A DNA stretch of 64,000 bases from Idiomarinaceae bacterium (GTDB lineage: Bacteria; Pseudomonadota; Gammaproteobacteria; Enterobacterales; Alteromonadaceae). The position numbers and the translations under genes were made by a program. Location: positions 124,001 through 188,000 of the forward strand of contig NYWU01000010.1 of assembly GCA_002685255.1 (NCBI GenBank), written 5' to 3'. Position 1 is the first letter of the stretch. Each line of letters begins with the position of its first letter. This document shows, in pieces, positions 16,001-23,632 of this stretch. The notes below the pieces were generated by a model, which saw nothing but the letters and a program-made list of their open reading frames with translations, did no database searches and was not told where the DNA came from.

Positions 16001-17166
16001 AAAGAGACTCCCTGAGCTTGATTGAGTTGTGCTTTGGCCATCTGAAGCTGTACTTGCGTGAGTTGGAAGAACTTCTGATAGTTGAGTTGTTCTATCAGCC
16101 GCTCGATGTACATTTTTGTATCAATTTGGTGTTGTCGATATAGCGCGTCGAGCTCATCGAGTGCTTGCGAACTGATAGAAGCATTTTGTTTCGCCAGCTC
16201 AACTTGTTGTTGTAATTGTTGATACTGACTTCGGCGCTGGGCGATTCGGGTTTGAATGTCGATCACGGTCGTTTTTAAGCGGGTATTGATATCAGATTGC
16301 TCGCGCTGCAACGCATCAAGGTCGAGCGACGAAAGTGTCCGAGAAAATGTTAAGGGTATCGCGAGTCCGACCCCGAGCTGTGTTTCTGTTCCCGCGACTG
16401 AACGAATATCTTTGACACCGGCCGTTGCGCGCCAGTTACTTTGACTCGCGGCATTATTTTCGGCGTTTAATAGCGCAAGTTGCCATTGTAATTCAATCGC
16501 TTGAACGCTCGGGTGCGTCAGATTCGACGAGTCCGAATTAGGTTCTTCTAGGGTGTCGGGCAACTGAGCTTGACCCGTGTATTGCTGCCATAGCCGATAG
16601 AAATGCTGTAACTCGACCTGCTTTTTATTGAGCTCAACGTTATAGCTATTAAGGCGCTGCTCAATAATGAGTTGCGCATACTTAGGCGATTGCTTTTGCT
16701 GAACTTGAAGCTCGACAGTCGCCAGCATTTTATTGAGTGCATCGATAGTGTGCTTTATAAAGCGTTGCTCGACCTCAGCTTGTTGAGTTTCCCAAAACAG
16801 TTGACGAATTGTGCCAGATATCCACAAGTCGATTTGTTGCTGTTGAACAACATGGTATTGATGACTCAATTGTTTTGATGACTGAAGAAGTTCATGTTGC
16901 TTGGGTGTGAGAAACGCAAATTCAAATAATAGTTCAGTTTCATCACTACCTATCGCATTATCTTGGGTCTGCCAGCGCATAATAGAGGCGGTGATGGGTT
17001 CTGCTAACCAACTCCGTGTGTTGAAGGTTTGTAAGGTCGTAGGATCATGTTCGAGAATATTCGACCGAGCGTAATCTACGAGGTCATTCGCAAAAGCATT
17101 GTTCAGAAAAAATAACGCACTCAGCGAAACAAAAATTTTCGGTGCTTTGATGCGGGTAAAAGACAT
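15997..17166 (-). CDS. TolC family outer-membrane efflux protein
   Basis: This 389-residue outer-membrane channel component has a signal peptide ending near NAFA, followed by two long coiled-coil stretches rich in Q, L and E, typical of TolC/CusC tandem repeats. The start is placed at 17166 (MSFTRIK) because GGAG lies six bases before it; the upstream in-frame ATG at 17178 lacks a ribosome-binding site. At 389 residues it is somewhat short for the family. It is first in the efflux operon and divergent from the membrane LuxR-type regulator. Confidence 0.85.
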   Translation of the reverse strand: MSFTRIKAPKIFVSLSALFFLNNAFANDLVDYARSNILEHDPTTLQTFNTRSWLAEPITASIMRWQTQDNAIGSDETELLFEFAFLTPKQHELLQSSKQLSHQYHVVQQQQIDLWISGTIRQLFWETQQAEVEQRFIKHTIDALNKMLATVELQVQQKQSPKYAQLIIEQRLNSYNVELNKKQVELQHFYRLWQQYTGQAQLPDTLEEPNSDSSNLTHPSVQAIELQWQLALLNAENNAASQSNWRATAGVKDIRSVAGTETQLGVGLAIPLTFSRTLSSLDLDALQREQSDINTRLKTTVIDIQTRIAQRRSQYQQLQQQVELAKQNASISSQALDELDALYRQHQIDTKMYIERLIEQLNYQKFFQLTQVQLQMAKAQLNQAQGVSL

Positions 17167-17226
17167 CATCAACTCCATCGGTTAATATCAACACATAATC
17201 TAGGGTTTTTATGATGAAAAGACATC

Positions 17227-17238
17227 GGACACATGTCC
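17227..17238. promoter_or_regulatory. Inverted repeat in the efflux/regulator divergent promoter region
   Basis: GGACA (17227-17231) and TGTCC (17234-17238) form an inverted repeat around CA, midway between the efflux operon start (17166) and the LuxR-type regulator start (17264). An 8-bp palindrome GCTATAGC (17246-17253) lies next to it. One of them is a plausible operator for the adjacent regulator; this is positional inference. Confidence 0.4.
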
Positions 17239-17263
17239 TATAACAGCTATAGCAGGGGGATTT

Positions 17264-17737
17264 ATGACAATTGACCGATTGTTGATGGTCGTTTTTTTGT
17301 TGATTGCAGGGGCCAATGTGTCGGATGTTGTAGCTGACTATAAAATGGAAGTGGCAGTTTGGCATTTGATCGTTGAGGGGATTACCGTCGTCATTTCTAT
17401 TATCGCTTTCATCGTGCTCTGGCGTCGTGTTATTCGCAGAAACAATGAACTGGCGCATTTACGCACTGCGTTGATAAAGCATCAAGAAAGTGCAGATGCG
17501 AGAGAGGAGGCCTCCTACTCAACGGTAAAAACTTGGTTTAATGAATGGAAGCTTTCGCCGAGTGAGCAAGAGGTCGCTGTATTGATGATCAAAGGGCTGA
17601 CATTTAACGAAATTGCGGAAGTCAGGAGTACGAAGGAAAAAACCGTGCGACAACAGGCATCCGCCATCTATGCGAAGTCTGGTTTGAGTGGTCGCAATAA
17701 TTTATCAGCGTGGCTGATCGATGCATTACTTAATTGA
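17264..17737 (+). CDS. Membrane-anchored LuxR-type HTH transcriptional regulator
   Basis: This 157-residue protein combines two N-terminal hydrophobic segments (about residues 5-25 and 33-53), a charged linker predicted as coiled coil (about 55-85) and a C-terminal LuxR/GerE helix-turn-helix (about 95-155). The helix-turn-helix reads LSPSEQEVAVLMIKGLTFNEIA, then KTVRQQASAIYAKSGLSGRNNL. There is no receiver or ligand domain, so it appears to be a one-component regulator that senses at the membrane. A strong AGGGGGA precedes the ATG. It is divergent from the RND efflux operon, its likely target. A hairpin terminator follows. Confidence 0.85.
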   Translation: MTIDRLLMVVFLLIAGANVSDVVADYKMEVAVWHLIVEGITVVISIIAFIVLWRRVIRRNNELAHLRTALIKHQESADAREEASYSTVKTWFNEWKLSPSEQEVAVLMIKGLTFNEIAEVRSTKEKTVRQQASAIYAKSGLSGRNNLSAWLIDALLN

Positions 17738-17738
17738 T

Positions 17739-17777
17739 GACTGCTAAAGTGTCAGTGCTTTAGCAGTCTCTTTGTTT
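17739..17777 (+). terminator. Intrinsic terminator after the LuxR-type regulator gene
   Basis: An 11-bp perfect stem, GACTGCTAAAG (17739-17749) and CTTTAGCAGTC (17758-17768), has an 8-base loop and is followed by the T-rich TCTTTGTTT. It lies between this gene and the convergent upp gene. Confidence 0.75.
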
Positions 17778-17784
17778 AGCTCGG

Positions 17785-18414
17785 TTAACGGGTACCAAAA
17801 ATTTTATCCCCGGCATCGCCCAGCCCCGGGATGATATATCCCTGTTCATTGAGCTTCTCATCGAGTGATGCAGTAAAAATTCGTACATCGGGATGCTTGG
17901 CTAATACGGCTTCAACGCCTTCCGGTGCCGCCACCAACACGAGTACGCGAATGTCCTTACAGCCTTGTTGCTTGAGCATGTCGAGGGTGGCAATCATACT
18001 GCCGCCGGTAGCGAGCATCGGGTCGATAACGAGAGCGATGCGCTGGTCGATGTCGTTAACGAATTTATCGAAATAGCTGACGGGCTCTAACGTTTCCTCG
18101 TTACGGTATAAGCCGACAACACTGACTTTTGCGCTGGGGATGAGTGTGGTGACGCCATCCAGCATGCCCATACCGGCGCGTAGAATGGGGACTACCGTGA
18201 CTTTTTTACCTTTAAGTTGCTCGACCTCAATAGGTGTTTCGTTCCAGCCCTTGATGGTATGTGGCTCCAGCATAAAGTCACTGGTGGCCTCGTAGGTAAG
18301 TAACGTACTGATTTCATTGGCAAGTTCGCGGAAGCTCTTGGTCGAGATTCCGTGTTTACGCATTAACCCAAGCTTATGCTGTACAAGCGGATGCTTAATG
18401 ACCTGTAATCCCAT
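17785..18414 (-). CDS. upp: Uracil phosphoribosyltransferase
   Basis: Upp converts uracil and PRPP to UMP in pyrimidine salvage. The 209-residue length is typical. The N-terminal [14 protein letters not shown], the [13 protein letters not shown] segment, the PRPP-binding loop [17 protein letters not shown] and the C-terminal [13 protein letters not shown] uracil-binding stretch are all intact. The protein is cytosolic. No uraA uracil permease is linked to it, unlike in E. coli. It stands alone between the regulator terminator and yfhL. Confidence 0.97.
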   Translation of the reverse strand: MGLQVIKHPLVQHKLGLMRKHGISTKSFRELANEISTLLTYEATSDFMLEPHTIKGWNETPIEVEQLKGKKVTVVPILRAGMGMLDGVTTLIPSAKVSVVGLYRNEETLEPVSYFDKFVNDIDQRIALVIDPMLATGGSMIATLDMLKQQGCKDIRVLVLVAAPEGVEAVLAKHPDVRIFTASLDEKLNEQGYIIPGLGDAGDKIFGTR

Positions 18415-18471
18415 GGCGATGCCCCTTTATTCGTGTTCTTGGCGGCAAAGCATAGCAAATTTCGCTGTTTT

Positions 18472-18660
18472 TTACTTGCCGATGTCCACTGCATCGACCG
18501 GACATACTGCATAACAGCTGGGCTCAGGATAGAAACCTTCGCATTCGACACATAACGACTGCTTAATTTCGTAATGCTCGTCACCCATCTCGATCGCTTC
18601 GACCGGGCACTCAGGTACACACATATCGCAGTTGATGCAGTCTTCGTTAATGGTGATCAT
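18472..18660 (-). CDS. yfhL: YfhL-type 2[4Fe-4S] ferredoxin
   Basis: This 62-residue ferredoxin has two cluster motifs: CINCDMCVPECP near the N-terminus, and the widened C-x2-C-x8-C-x3-C pattern CVECEGFYPEPSCYAVCP typical of the YfhL/Alvin-type. It lacks the roughly 20-residue C-terminal tail of E. coli YfhL. GGAG lies five bases before the ATG. It overlaps the end of trhP by 14 bp, so the two are translationally coupled. This suggests, but does not prove, that it supplies electrons to the tRNA hydroxylation reaction. Confidence 0.92.
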   Translation of the reverse strand: MITINEDCINCDMCVPECPVEAIEMGDEHYEIKQSLCVECEGFYPEPSCYAVCPVDAVDIGK

Positions 18661-19942
18661 GCTCGCTCCTTTTTATCAGAAAACACATGGGTCTATCTCC
18701 TGATTCGATAGCGACTTCAGCAGGAACATAGACTTGATAACCCGAGCCTGGTGCGCGTAAAAGTGGCATTCCCTTGTTATCCACAAGCTCAGTGACTTTA
18801 AGTGGATAGTTACCTTTGGGCGTGATGAGTAAAAGTTCATCGCCCACCGAGAATGCATTTTTTACATCAATAAGGTAGGCATCTTGGTTGTCGCTTGCGA
18901 GTAGCTGACCGACAAGTTGCTCTTTTCCTTCACTATGAGCGCGTTCGTAGTTCTGCAGTGACTGTGCGCTGTGGCGTTGCAAGAAGCCATGAGTAAAACC
19001 TCGGTTCGCCATACCATCGAGTGCATTGAGCAGTTGCGGGTTGAACGGCCTGCCCGCTACCGCATCATCAATGGCACGTCGGTAGACTTGGGTTGTACGT
19101 GCGACGTAATAGTCGGACTTGGTTCGACCTTCAATCTTCAGTGAGTGAACACCCATTTGCGTCAGCGGTTCGACTAAATCAACGGCACGGAGGTCTTTGG
19201 AGTTCATCAGATAACTGCCATGAATATCTTCATCCAGTAGCATGGGCTCATCGGGACGTTGAGGATCGGCGACTAAGATGGGGTCCGGTATATATTGGCC
19301 GACTTCGTCTTGCTGTGCAGGTTGCGTGTGGTACTTCCAACGACATGCGTTGGTGCATGCGCCTTGGTTGGGATCACGTTTATTGGTGTAACCGGAGAGT
19401 AAACAGCGACCCGAATAAGCCATACACAGAGCGCCGTGGACGAACACCTCAAGCTCCATATCAGGCACGTGTTCGCGCATTTCTTTGATCTCTTGCAAAG
19501 ACAGTTCGCGTGAGAGGATCACCCGCTCGATGCCCTGTTGTTGCCAGAACTTGAGTGCCGCCCAGTTCACGGTGTTAGCTTGCACAGATAAGTGCAGTGC
19601 TTGTTCAGGGAAGTGCTGGCGCAGCAACATCACGATACCCGGATCTGAGACGATTAATGCATCCGGTGTTAGGGCTACCACTTGCGCCATATGTTCAACA
19701 AACTGCGTAAGTTTTGCGTTATGCGGTGCGATGTTGACCACGACGTAGAAGCGTTTACCCAGTTTGTGAGCGTAGTCGATCGACTCACCTAAATTTGCCA
19801 ACGTAAAGCTGTTATTTCTTACCCGTAAGCTGTAGCGTGGCTCGCCGGCATAAATCGCATCTGCACCGTAGGCAAAGGCGATTTTCATGGCGGTCGGATT
19901 CCCGGCAGGGGCGAGTAGTTCGGGGCTTTTATACATCGACAT
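18647..19942 (-). CDS. trhP: tRNA 5-hydroxyuridine synthesis protein TrhP (YegQ, U32 family)
   Basis: TrhP is required for prephenate-dependent, oxygen-independent hydroxylation of wobble uridine 34 to ho5U, the precursor of cmo5U. The 431-residue protein matches E. coli YegQ over its length: ELLAPAGNPTAMKIAFAYGADAIYAG at the start, the U32 signature FVHGALCMAYSGRC, the Cys-rich NKRDPNQGACTNACRWKY and HSLKIEGRTKSDYYVARTTQ. Despite the old U32 peptidase name, proteolysis is not its known role. A perfect FNR box lies 73 bp upstream of the start codon. The 3' end overlaps the yfhL ferredoxin gene. Confidence 0.95.
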   Translation of the reverse strand: MSMYKSPELLAPAGNPTAMKIAFAYGADAIYAGEPRYSLRVRNNSFTLANLGESIDYAHKLGKRFYVVVNIAPHNAKLTQFVEHMAQVVALTPDALIVSDPGIVMLLRQHFPEQALHLSVQANTVNWAALKFWQQQGIERVILSRELSLQEIKEMREHVPDMELEVFVHGALCMAYSGRCLLSGYTNKRDPNQGACTNACRWKYHTQPAQQDEVGQYIPDPILVADPQRPDEPMLLDEDIHGSYLMNSKDLRAVDLVEPLTQMGVHSLKIEGRTKSDYYVARTTQVYRRAIDDAVAGRPFNPQLLNALDGMANRGFTHGFLQRHSAQSLQNYERAHSEGKEQLVGQLLASDNQDAYLIDVKNAFSVGDELLLITPKGNYPLKVTELVDNKGMPLLRAPGSGYQVYVPAEVAIESGDRPMCFLIKRSEHDHH

Positions 19943-20014
19943 AGTTTAAGATGCTGATCCAGTTACGTGCGGAGCTAAATGCTCGCAGGTTACTGCTAAA
20001 CGCCTTATGACGTG

Positions 20015-20028
20015 TTGATGTGAATCAA
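20015..20028. promoter_or_regulatory. Perfect FNR-type box
   Basis: TTGATGTGAATCAA fits the FNR/ANR consensus TTGAT-n4-ATCAA at every fixed position. It lies in the 132-bp region between trhP (minus strand, start 19942) and an exported protein gene (plus strand, start 20075). About 0.06 such exact sites would be expected by chance in 64 kb of random sequence with equal base frequencies. Either or both genes could respond to low oxygen. Confidence 0.7.
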
Positions 20029-20074
20029 TAAACTGCCGATGTGAGGCGCTTGAGATGGGGACGAAAGAGTGCTA

Positions 20075-20725
20075 ATGATAAATAAAATAAATAAACTTTG
20101 GTTATTTGTAATGAGTCGTTTCGTTCAGTTCTTATTGGTTAGTGTTATGTTGGCATCTAGTGGTGCGAAAGCGGCGCAAGCCACATGCATTGAAGACAAG
20201 GCAGCGCTGCTTGAGTTAGATTTTATGAGTTTTGACCAAGACTTTGAAGGGGGCTGGCGCGCCGTTGCTGATACACCCGGTTGTAAGCCCGAAGCGGTTA
20301 AACTGATTGAGGCGTATCAACAACAACGAACTGACTTATCGGACGGTATGAAGCACACGCTCCGTCTACATCAAGCGCAGCTGCATGCGGAGTTAGGTCA
20401 CAATGAGGCGGCGATTGCTTTATTTAGACAGAGTTATAAACCGGACGAGCAGGACCGTAGCGGGTGGAACCCCTACATGGATGCGACCGTTGCATTTATT
20501 AAAAAGGACAAACCGAAACTGGTTGATGCTATAGCGCGTTTAAAAGCCGTTCCGCGCCCCGAGGGATTTGATCCGCGCGATGCTGAAGGTAATCCGATTG
20601 AAGTGCCGTGGCCACCTAACTTAACTATTGTTGAATCTTATCTGCGATGCTTCGATATGAATTATGTTGAAGTGAATGTCGAGGGACAATGCCCTCGACC
20701 TAAAAATGATGAAACGGCTGACTAG
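20075..20725 (+). CDS. Exported protein of unknown function
   Basis: I do not recognise the family. The 216-residue product begins with a signal peptide (hydrophobic stretch about residues 9-30, cut near KAA-QA), so it is probably periplasmic. The mature part has four cysteines and a helical middle (about 95-150) with a TPR-like pattern around LHAELGHNEAAIALFRQSY. It ends in a Pro-rich stretch. The ATG at 20075 is preferred, with GTG at 20069 as the alternative. The FNR box lies 47 bp upstream. The stop codon overlaps that of the convergent SIMPL gene by 4 bp. Confidence 0.75.
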   Translation: MINKINKLWLFVMSRFVQFLLVSVMLASSGAKAAQATCIEDKAALLELDFMSFDQDFEGGWRAVADTPGCKPEAVKLIEAYQQQRTDLSDGMKHTLRLHQAQLHAELGHNEAAIALFRQSYKPDEQDRSGWNPYMDATVAFIKKDKPKLVDAIARLKAVPRPEGFDPRDAEGNPIEVPWPPNLTIVESYLRCFDMNYVEVNVEGQCPRPKNDETAD

Positions 20726-21435
20726 TCGGATAAGTAATATTCAACCGTTGAGACGACACGTACTTTTTTAAGGTGTGGGTTATGACGGTCACGTTCTTGA
20801 ATACTGAATAGGCCTTGGCGGGCATCTTTTATTTTGCCGAGTTCGCTATTACTATCTTCGGCGAACTTCTCTGCCACTTCGCGTGCATTCTTAGTGGCTT
20901 CTTCTATCATTTCGGGTTTCACATCGTTTAATCGGGTGAATAGGTACTCGGGTTGCGCTTGGTAATCGTCGGTAGATAGCACCATACCTTGTTTACCTAA
21001 TTCCGATAGCGAACTCATCATGTCGCGTATTGTTTCGACGCGCGTTGAATACACGGTAATGGTTTGGGTGGCGGTATAGCGAAACTCAGCCGGTTGACCT
21101 GAGCCATAACGTTGTGCCGACTTATCGGTGATCGAGGGAGCTGCGACCGAAATCTCATCGGCTTTAACCTCTTTACCCTTTAGAAATTCGGTGACTTGCT
21201 GCTTGCCTTGTTCAATAGTTTGATAAATATCCGAAAGCTGATTGCTGGCAGCGGTAAATTGAATCGGCCAAATGACGGTGTCGGCAACATACTCGCGTTC
21301 AGAGAGCCCTTTCACAGTGACACTGCGATCCATTGATCGAAAGTCGGTTAAGCCTTTTGAAAAAAATGTACCAAGTACCCCACAACTGACGATCAGTCCG
21401 ATGGCGATGATGATGCTGTTTTTGGTTTGCGACAT
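20722..21435 (-). CDS. SIMPL domain-containing protein
   Basis: This 237-residue protein has an N-terminal membrane or signal-anchor segment (about residues 8-28) and a SIMPL/DUF541 domain (RSVTVKGLSEREYVAD onward). The family is periplasmic, with members such as E. coli YggE, and has no settled biochemical role. The start at 21435 (MSQTKNS) is chosen because GGAGG lies four bases upstream; an upstream in-frame start at 21462 has no such site. It overlaps the 3' end of the diguanylate cyclase gene by 43 bp in another frame, so the two genes are probably cotranscribed. Confidence 0.87.
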   Translation of the reverse strand: MSQTKNSIIIAIGLIVSCGVLGTFFSKGLTDFRSMDRSVTVKGLSEREYVADTVIWPIQFTAASNQLSDIYQTIEQGKQQVTEFLKGKEVKADEISVAAPSITDKSAQRYGSGQPAEFRYTATQTITVYSTRVETIRDMMSSLSELGKQGMVLSTDDYQAQPEYLFTRLNDVKPEMIEEATKNAREVAEKFAEDSNSELGKIKDARQGLFSIQERDRHNPHLKKVRVVSTVEYYLSD

Positions 21436-22487
21436 GAAGCCTCCGATTCGAGTTCGACCCAATTTCTACCAGCTTCCTTGCCGCGATATAGCGCGTCATC
21501 CGCACGCTTTACTAATGTATTGACCGAGTCATCGGGTTTGAGTTCACTTACTCCGATGCTAGTAGTCAATTGAATGTTCTCATTTATAACTGTGTACCAG
21601 GGATATTTTGCAATTGCTTTGCGAATGCGCTCAGCAACTTGCGCGGCGTGATTTAAGTTAGTTCGTGGTAAAAACACCAAAAACTCCTCACCCCCCCAAC
21701 GCGAAACCTTGTCATGGTCGCGTACGGTGTCGCGAAGAATATCCGCTGCTACTTTGAGTACCGCATCGCCTGCATCATGCCCATAAGTATCGTTAATTGT
21801 CTTAAAGTGGTCGAGATCGAGTAATAATACCGAGACAAGCCGTTGTTCTTTTTGATAGCTCTCCACCGCACGTTTCAGTAATTCAGACATGTGTCGACGG
21901 TTGCGTAACCGCGTCAACGGATCGGTGGTGGCAAAAAAACGTAGCTTGTCGTGTGTGATGTTGACCTTGTTGAGATAATAGAGTGCAAGGTAGGCAAACA
22001 TCGCAAAAACAACGGTTAAGTTGAATAGGTGCACCAAAACCAATGCATCACCGCGAATTGGCTGAAGTGGCGGATAGTACCAACCGAATAAGTCGAGTGC
22101 GACATAATAAACCCACAACCCACACAGTGATAGGATAGCGGGGGTCAAACTCATACTGACAAAAATCGCGGGTACAAACATCAGTAGAAAATAATGAAAT
22201 CCGCTATCCCAGCCGATCAACAGCGTGCCGAAAGCAGAGTGATATAACACCTCTGCCCAGATTAGCAGAGTTGCGAGTGTATTTTTACGCGTTGTGTACG
22301 CCCAATATGCGGTCAGATACATGGTAATGCTCAATAGATTAATCCATGCAAGCAAGGGCGAATCGAGCAGCATAAAGATGACGAAGAACGCCACATCGAT
22401 GAACGCCGCTATAATACAACACCGCTTGGCGACCTGCCAAAACTGTGGGCGCTTGGGTGAAAGCGCACTGAGTGACGACAGCTCCAT
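21393..22487 (-). CDS. Membrane diguanylate cyclase
   Basis: This 364-residue protein has about six hydrophobic segments (about residues 22-175), forming an uncharacterised membrane sensor. A C-terminal cytoplasmic GGDEF domain (about 180-350) follows. The active-site motif is GGEEF (265-269), a catalytically competent variant. An RxxD inhibitory site (RDHD, 256-259) lies five residues before it. The C-terminal tail (SEASCRKPKTASSSPSD) lies past the domain, and its coding sequence overlaps the following SIMPL gene. There is no EAL domain. It is the second diguanylate cyclase in the window. Confidence 0.93.
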   Translation of the reverse strand: MELSSLSALSPKRPQFWQVAKRCCIIAAFIDVAFFVIFMLLDSPLLAWINLLSITMYLTAYWAYTTRKNTLATLLIWAEVLYHSAFGTLLIGWDSGFHYFLLMFVPAIFVSMSLTPAILSLCGLWVYYVALDLFGWYYPPLQPIRGDALVLVHLFNLTVVFAMFAYLALYYLNKVNITHDKLRFFATTDPLTRLRNRRHMSELLKRAVESYQKEQRLVSVLLLDLDHFKTINDTYGHDAGDAVLKVAADILRDTVRDHDKVSRWGGEEFLVFLPRTNLNHAAQVAERIRKAIAKYPWYTVINENIQLTTSIGVSELKPDDSVNTLVKRADDALYRGKEAGRNWVELESEASCRKPKTASSSPSD

Positions 22488-22516
22488 ATGTCGATCAACA
22501 TCCTTTTATACTTATA

Positions 22517-22539
22517 ATAATATATTAATGTTATATTAT
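22517..22539. repeat. AT-rich inverted repeat in a divergent promoter region
   Basis: ATAATATA (22517-22524) and TATATTAT (22532-22539) are perfect 8-bp arms around seven bases. They lie between the diguanylate cyclase start (22487) and the GNAT gene (22725). The sequence is all A and T in the arms, so it could be an operator or simply promoter composition. The rest of this 237-bp gap shows no gene I can support. Confidence 0.3.
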
Positions 22540-22724
22540 CTTGTTTGTAACAGAATGTTTCAATGCATTTTTTACTCGTTTGGTTGCTGTTTAGCGCCTT
22601 TGATCGTCGGTTTATCGTATATATCTGGGTAATTAGGCGGTTACGGTATGAATCTGACAATCCGCTTATTGGCTTAACAGGCTTATCCTTTATAGTTCTG
22701 CTAAAGCCCTCAAATAGAATAACT

Positions 22725-23171
22725 ATGCTAAAACCGATTTCACCACAGCAATTTCAGGAAGTTTTTTCATGGGTTCAAACGGCACGCGACCGCTTATTTT
22801 GGCTTGGCCCGAATGTGCACGCCGATAGTCCCATCAATGATGTTTGGACGCGCCTAAAATGTGACGAACGGCCCTCTCTTGGGTTTTGGCACGACAATAA
22901 GTTAGTTGGCTTTGCACAATGTTATGAGAAACATGAAGGTGCAAGACACATTGCATGTTTGATTGTAAATCCGCAGGAGCGTGGCAAAGGGTTAGGACGA
23001 TTATTTGTGCAAGCGTTGCTTGATTACGCTTTACAACATTCTGAAGTTGAGCATGTTACATTAAACGTGTTGCCAGAGAATCTTCGCGCTCTGAACCTAT
23101 ATCGCAGTCTAGGATTTGTGGAACAAACCAACAGCGATCCACAGATGGTGCCGATGCGTTTAATGCGCTAG
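22725..23171 (+). CDS. GNAT family N-acetyltransferase
   Basis: This 148-residue protein has the GNAT fold. The acetyl-CoA-binding motif A is CLIVNPQERGKGLGRLFVQALLDYA (about residues 78-102), followed by motif B in NVLPENLRALNLYRSLGF. The start at 22725 (MLKPISPQQ) is chosen because the longer in-frame N-terminal extension from 22563 is AT-rich, low in homology and does not look like protein. The substrate is unknown. It lies just before yjbQ on the same strand, with 23 bp between. Confidence 0.88.
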   Translation: MLKPISPQQFQEVFSWVQTARDRLFWLGPNVHADSPINDVWTRLKCDERPSLGFWHDNKLVGFAQCYEKHEGARHIACLIVNPQERGKGLGRLFVQALLDYALQHSEVEHVTLNVLPENLRALNLYRSLGFVEQTNSDPQMVPMRLMR

Positions 23172-23194
23172 CACACGTTATTTTTGAGAGTTCT

Positions 23195-23617
23195 ATGCAC
23201 GTACAACAATTTGAGCTAACGCTGCCCGCTTTTAACCGAGGCTTTCACTTAATCACTGATCGGGTAGAACGGTTATTAACTGAAAAGTGTCAGTTATCCA
23301 CTGGGCTCGTGCATGTGTTCATTCAACATACCTCGGCCTCACTCACGATCAATGAAAATGCCGACCCAACAGTGCGGGGTGACTTTGAACGCCACTTTAA
23401 TGAAATGGTGCCTGAGAATGCGCCCTACTATGAGCATACCTACGAGGGACCTGACGATATGCCAGCTCACTTGAAGTCGAGTATCTTAGGTGCTTCTGTG
23501 ACTATTCCGCTGACGCAAGGACGTTTAAATATGGGTACATGGCAGGGTCTTTATGTATGTGAGCACCGCGACCACGCGGGCAGTCGAAAACTGGTGCTCA
23601 CTGTACAAGGTGTTTGA
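23195..23617 (+). CDS. yjbQ: YjbQ family protein (UPF0047)
   Basis: This 140-residue protein matches the YjbQ/UPF0047 family. Members can replace thiamine-phosphate synthase when overproduced, though the native role is unclear. Landmarks are GLVHVFIQHTSASLTINENADP, the MPAHLKSSILGASVTIPL block and the C-terminal LNMGTWQGLYVCEHRDH. The length and residues are standard. It follows the GNAT gene and converges with the flavin oxidoreductase gene. Confidence 0.93.
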   Translation: MHVQQFELTLPAFNRGFHLITDRVERLLTEKCQLSTGLVHVFIQHTSASLTINENADPTVRGDFERHFNEMVPENAPYYEHTYEGPDDMPAHLKSSILGASVTIPLTQGRLNMGTWQGLYVCEHRDHAGSRKLVLTVQGV

Positions 23618-23632
23618 GCCTTAATAGTTAGC

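Noticed and set aside
22563-22724. 54-residue N-terminal extension of the GNAT protein
   Set aside because: It is AT-rich, hydrophobic and not part of the GNAT fold; the ATG at 22725 gives a normal-length domain.
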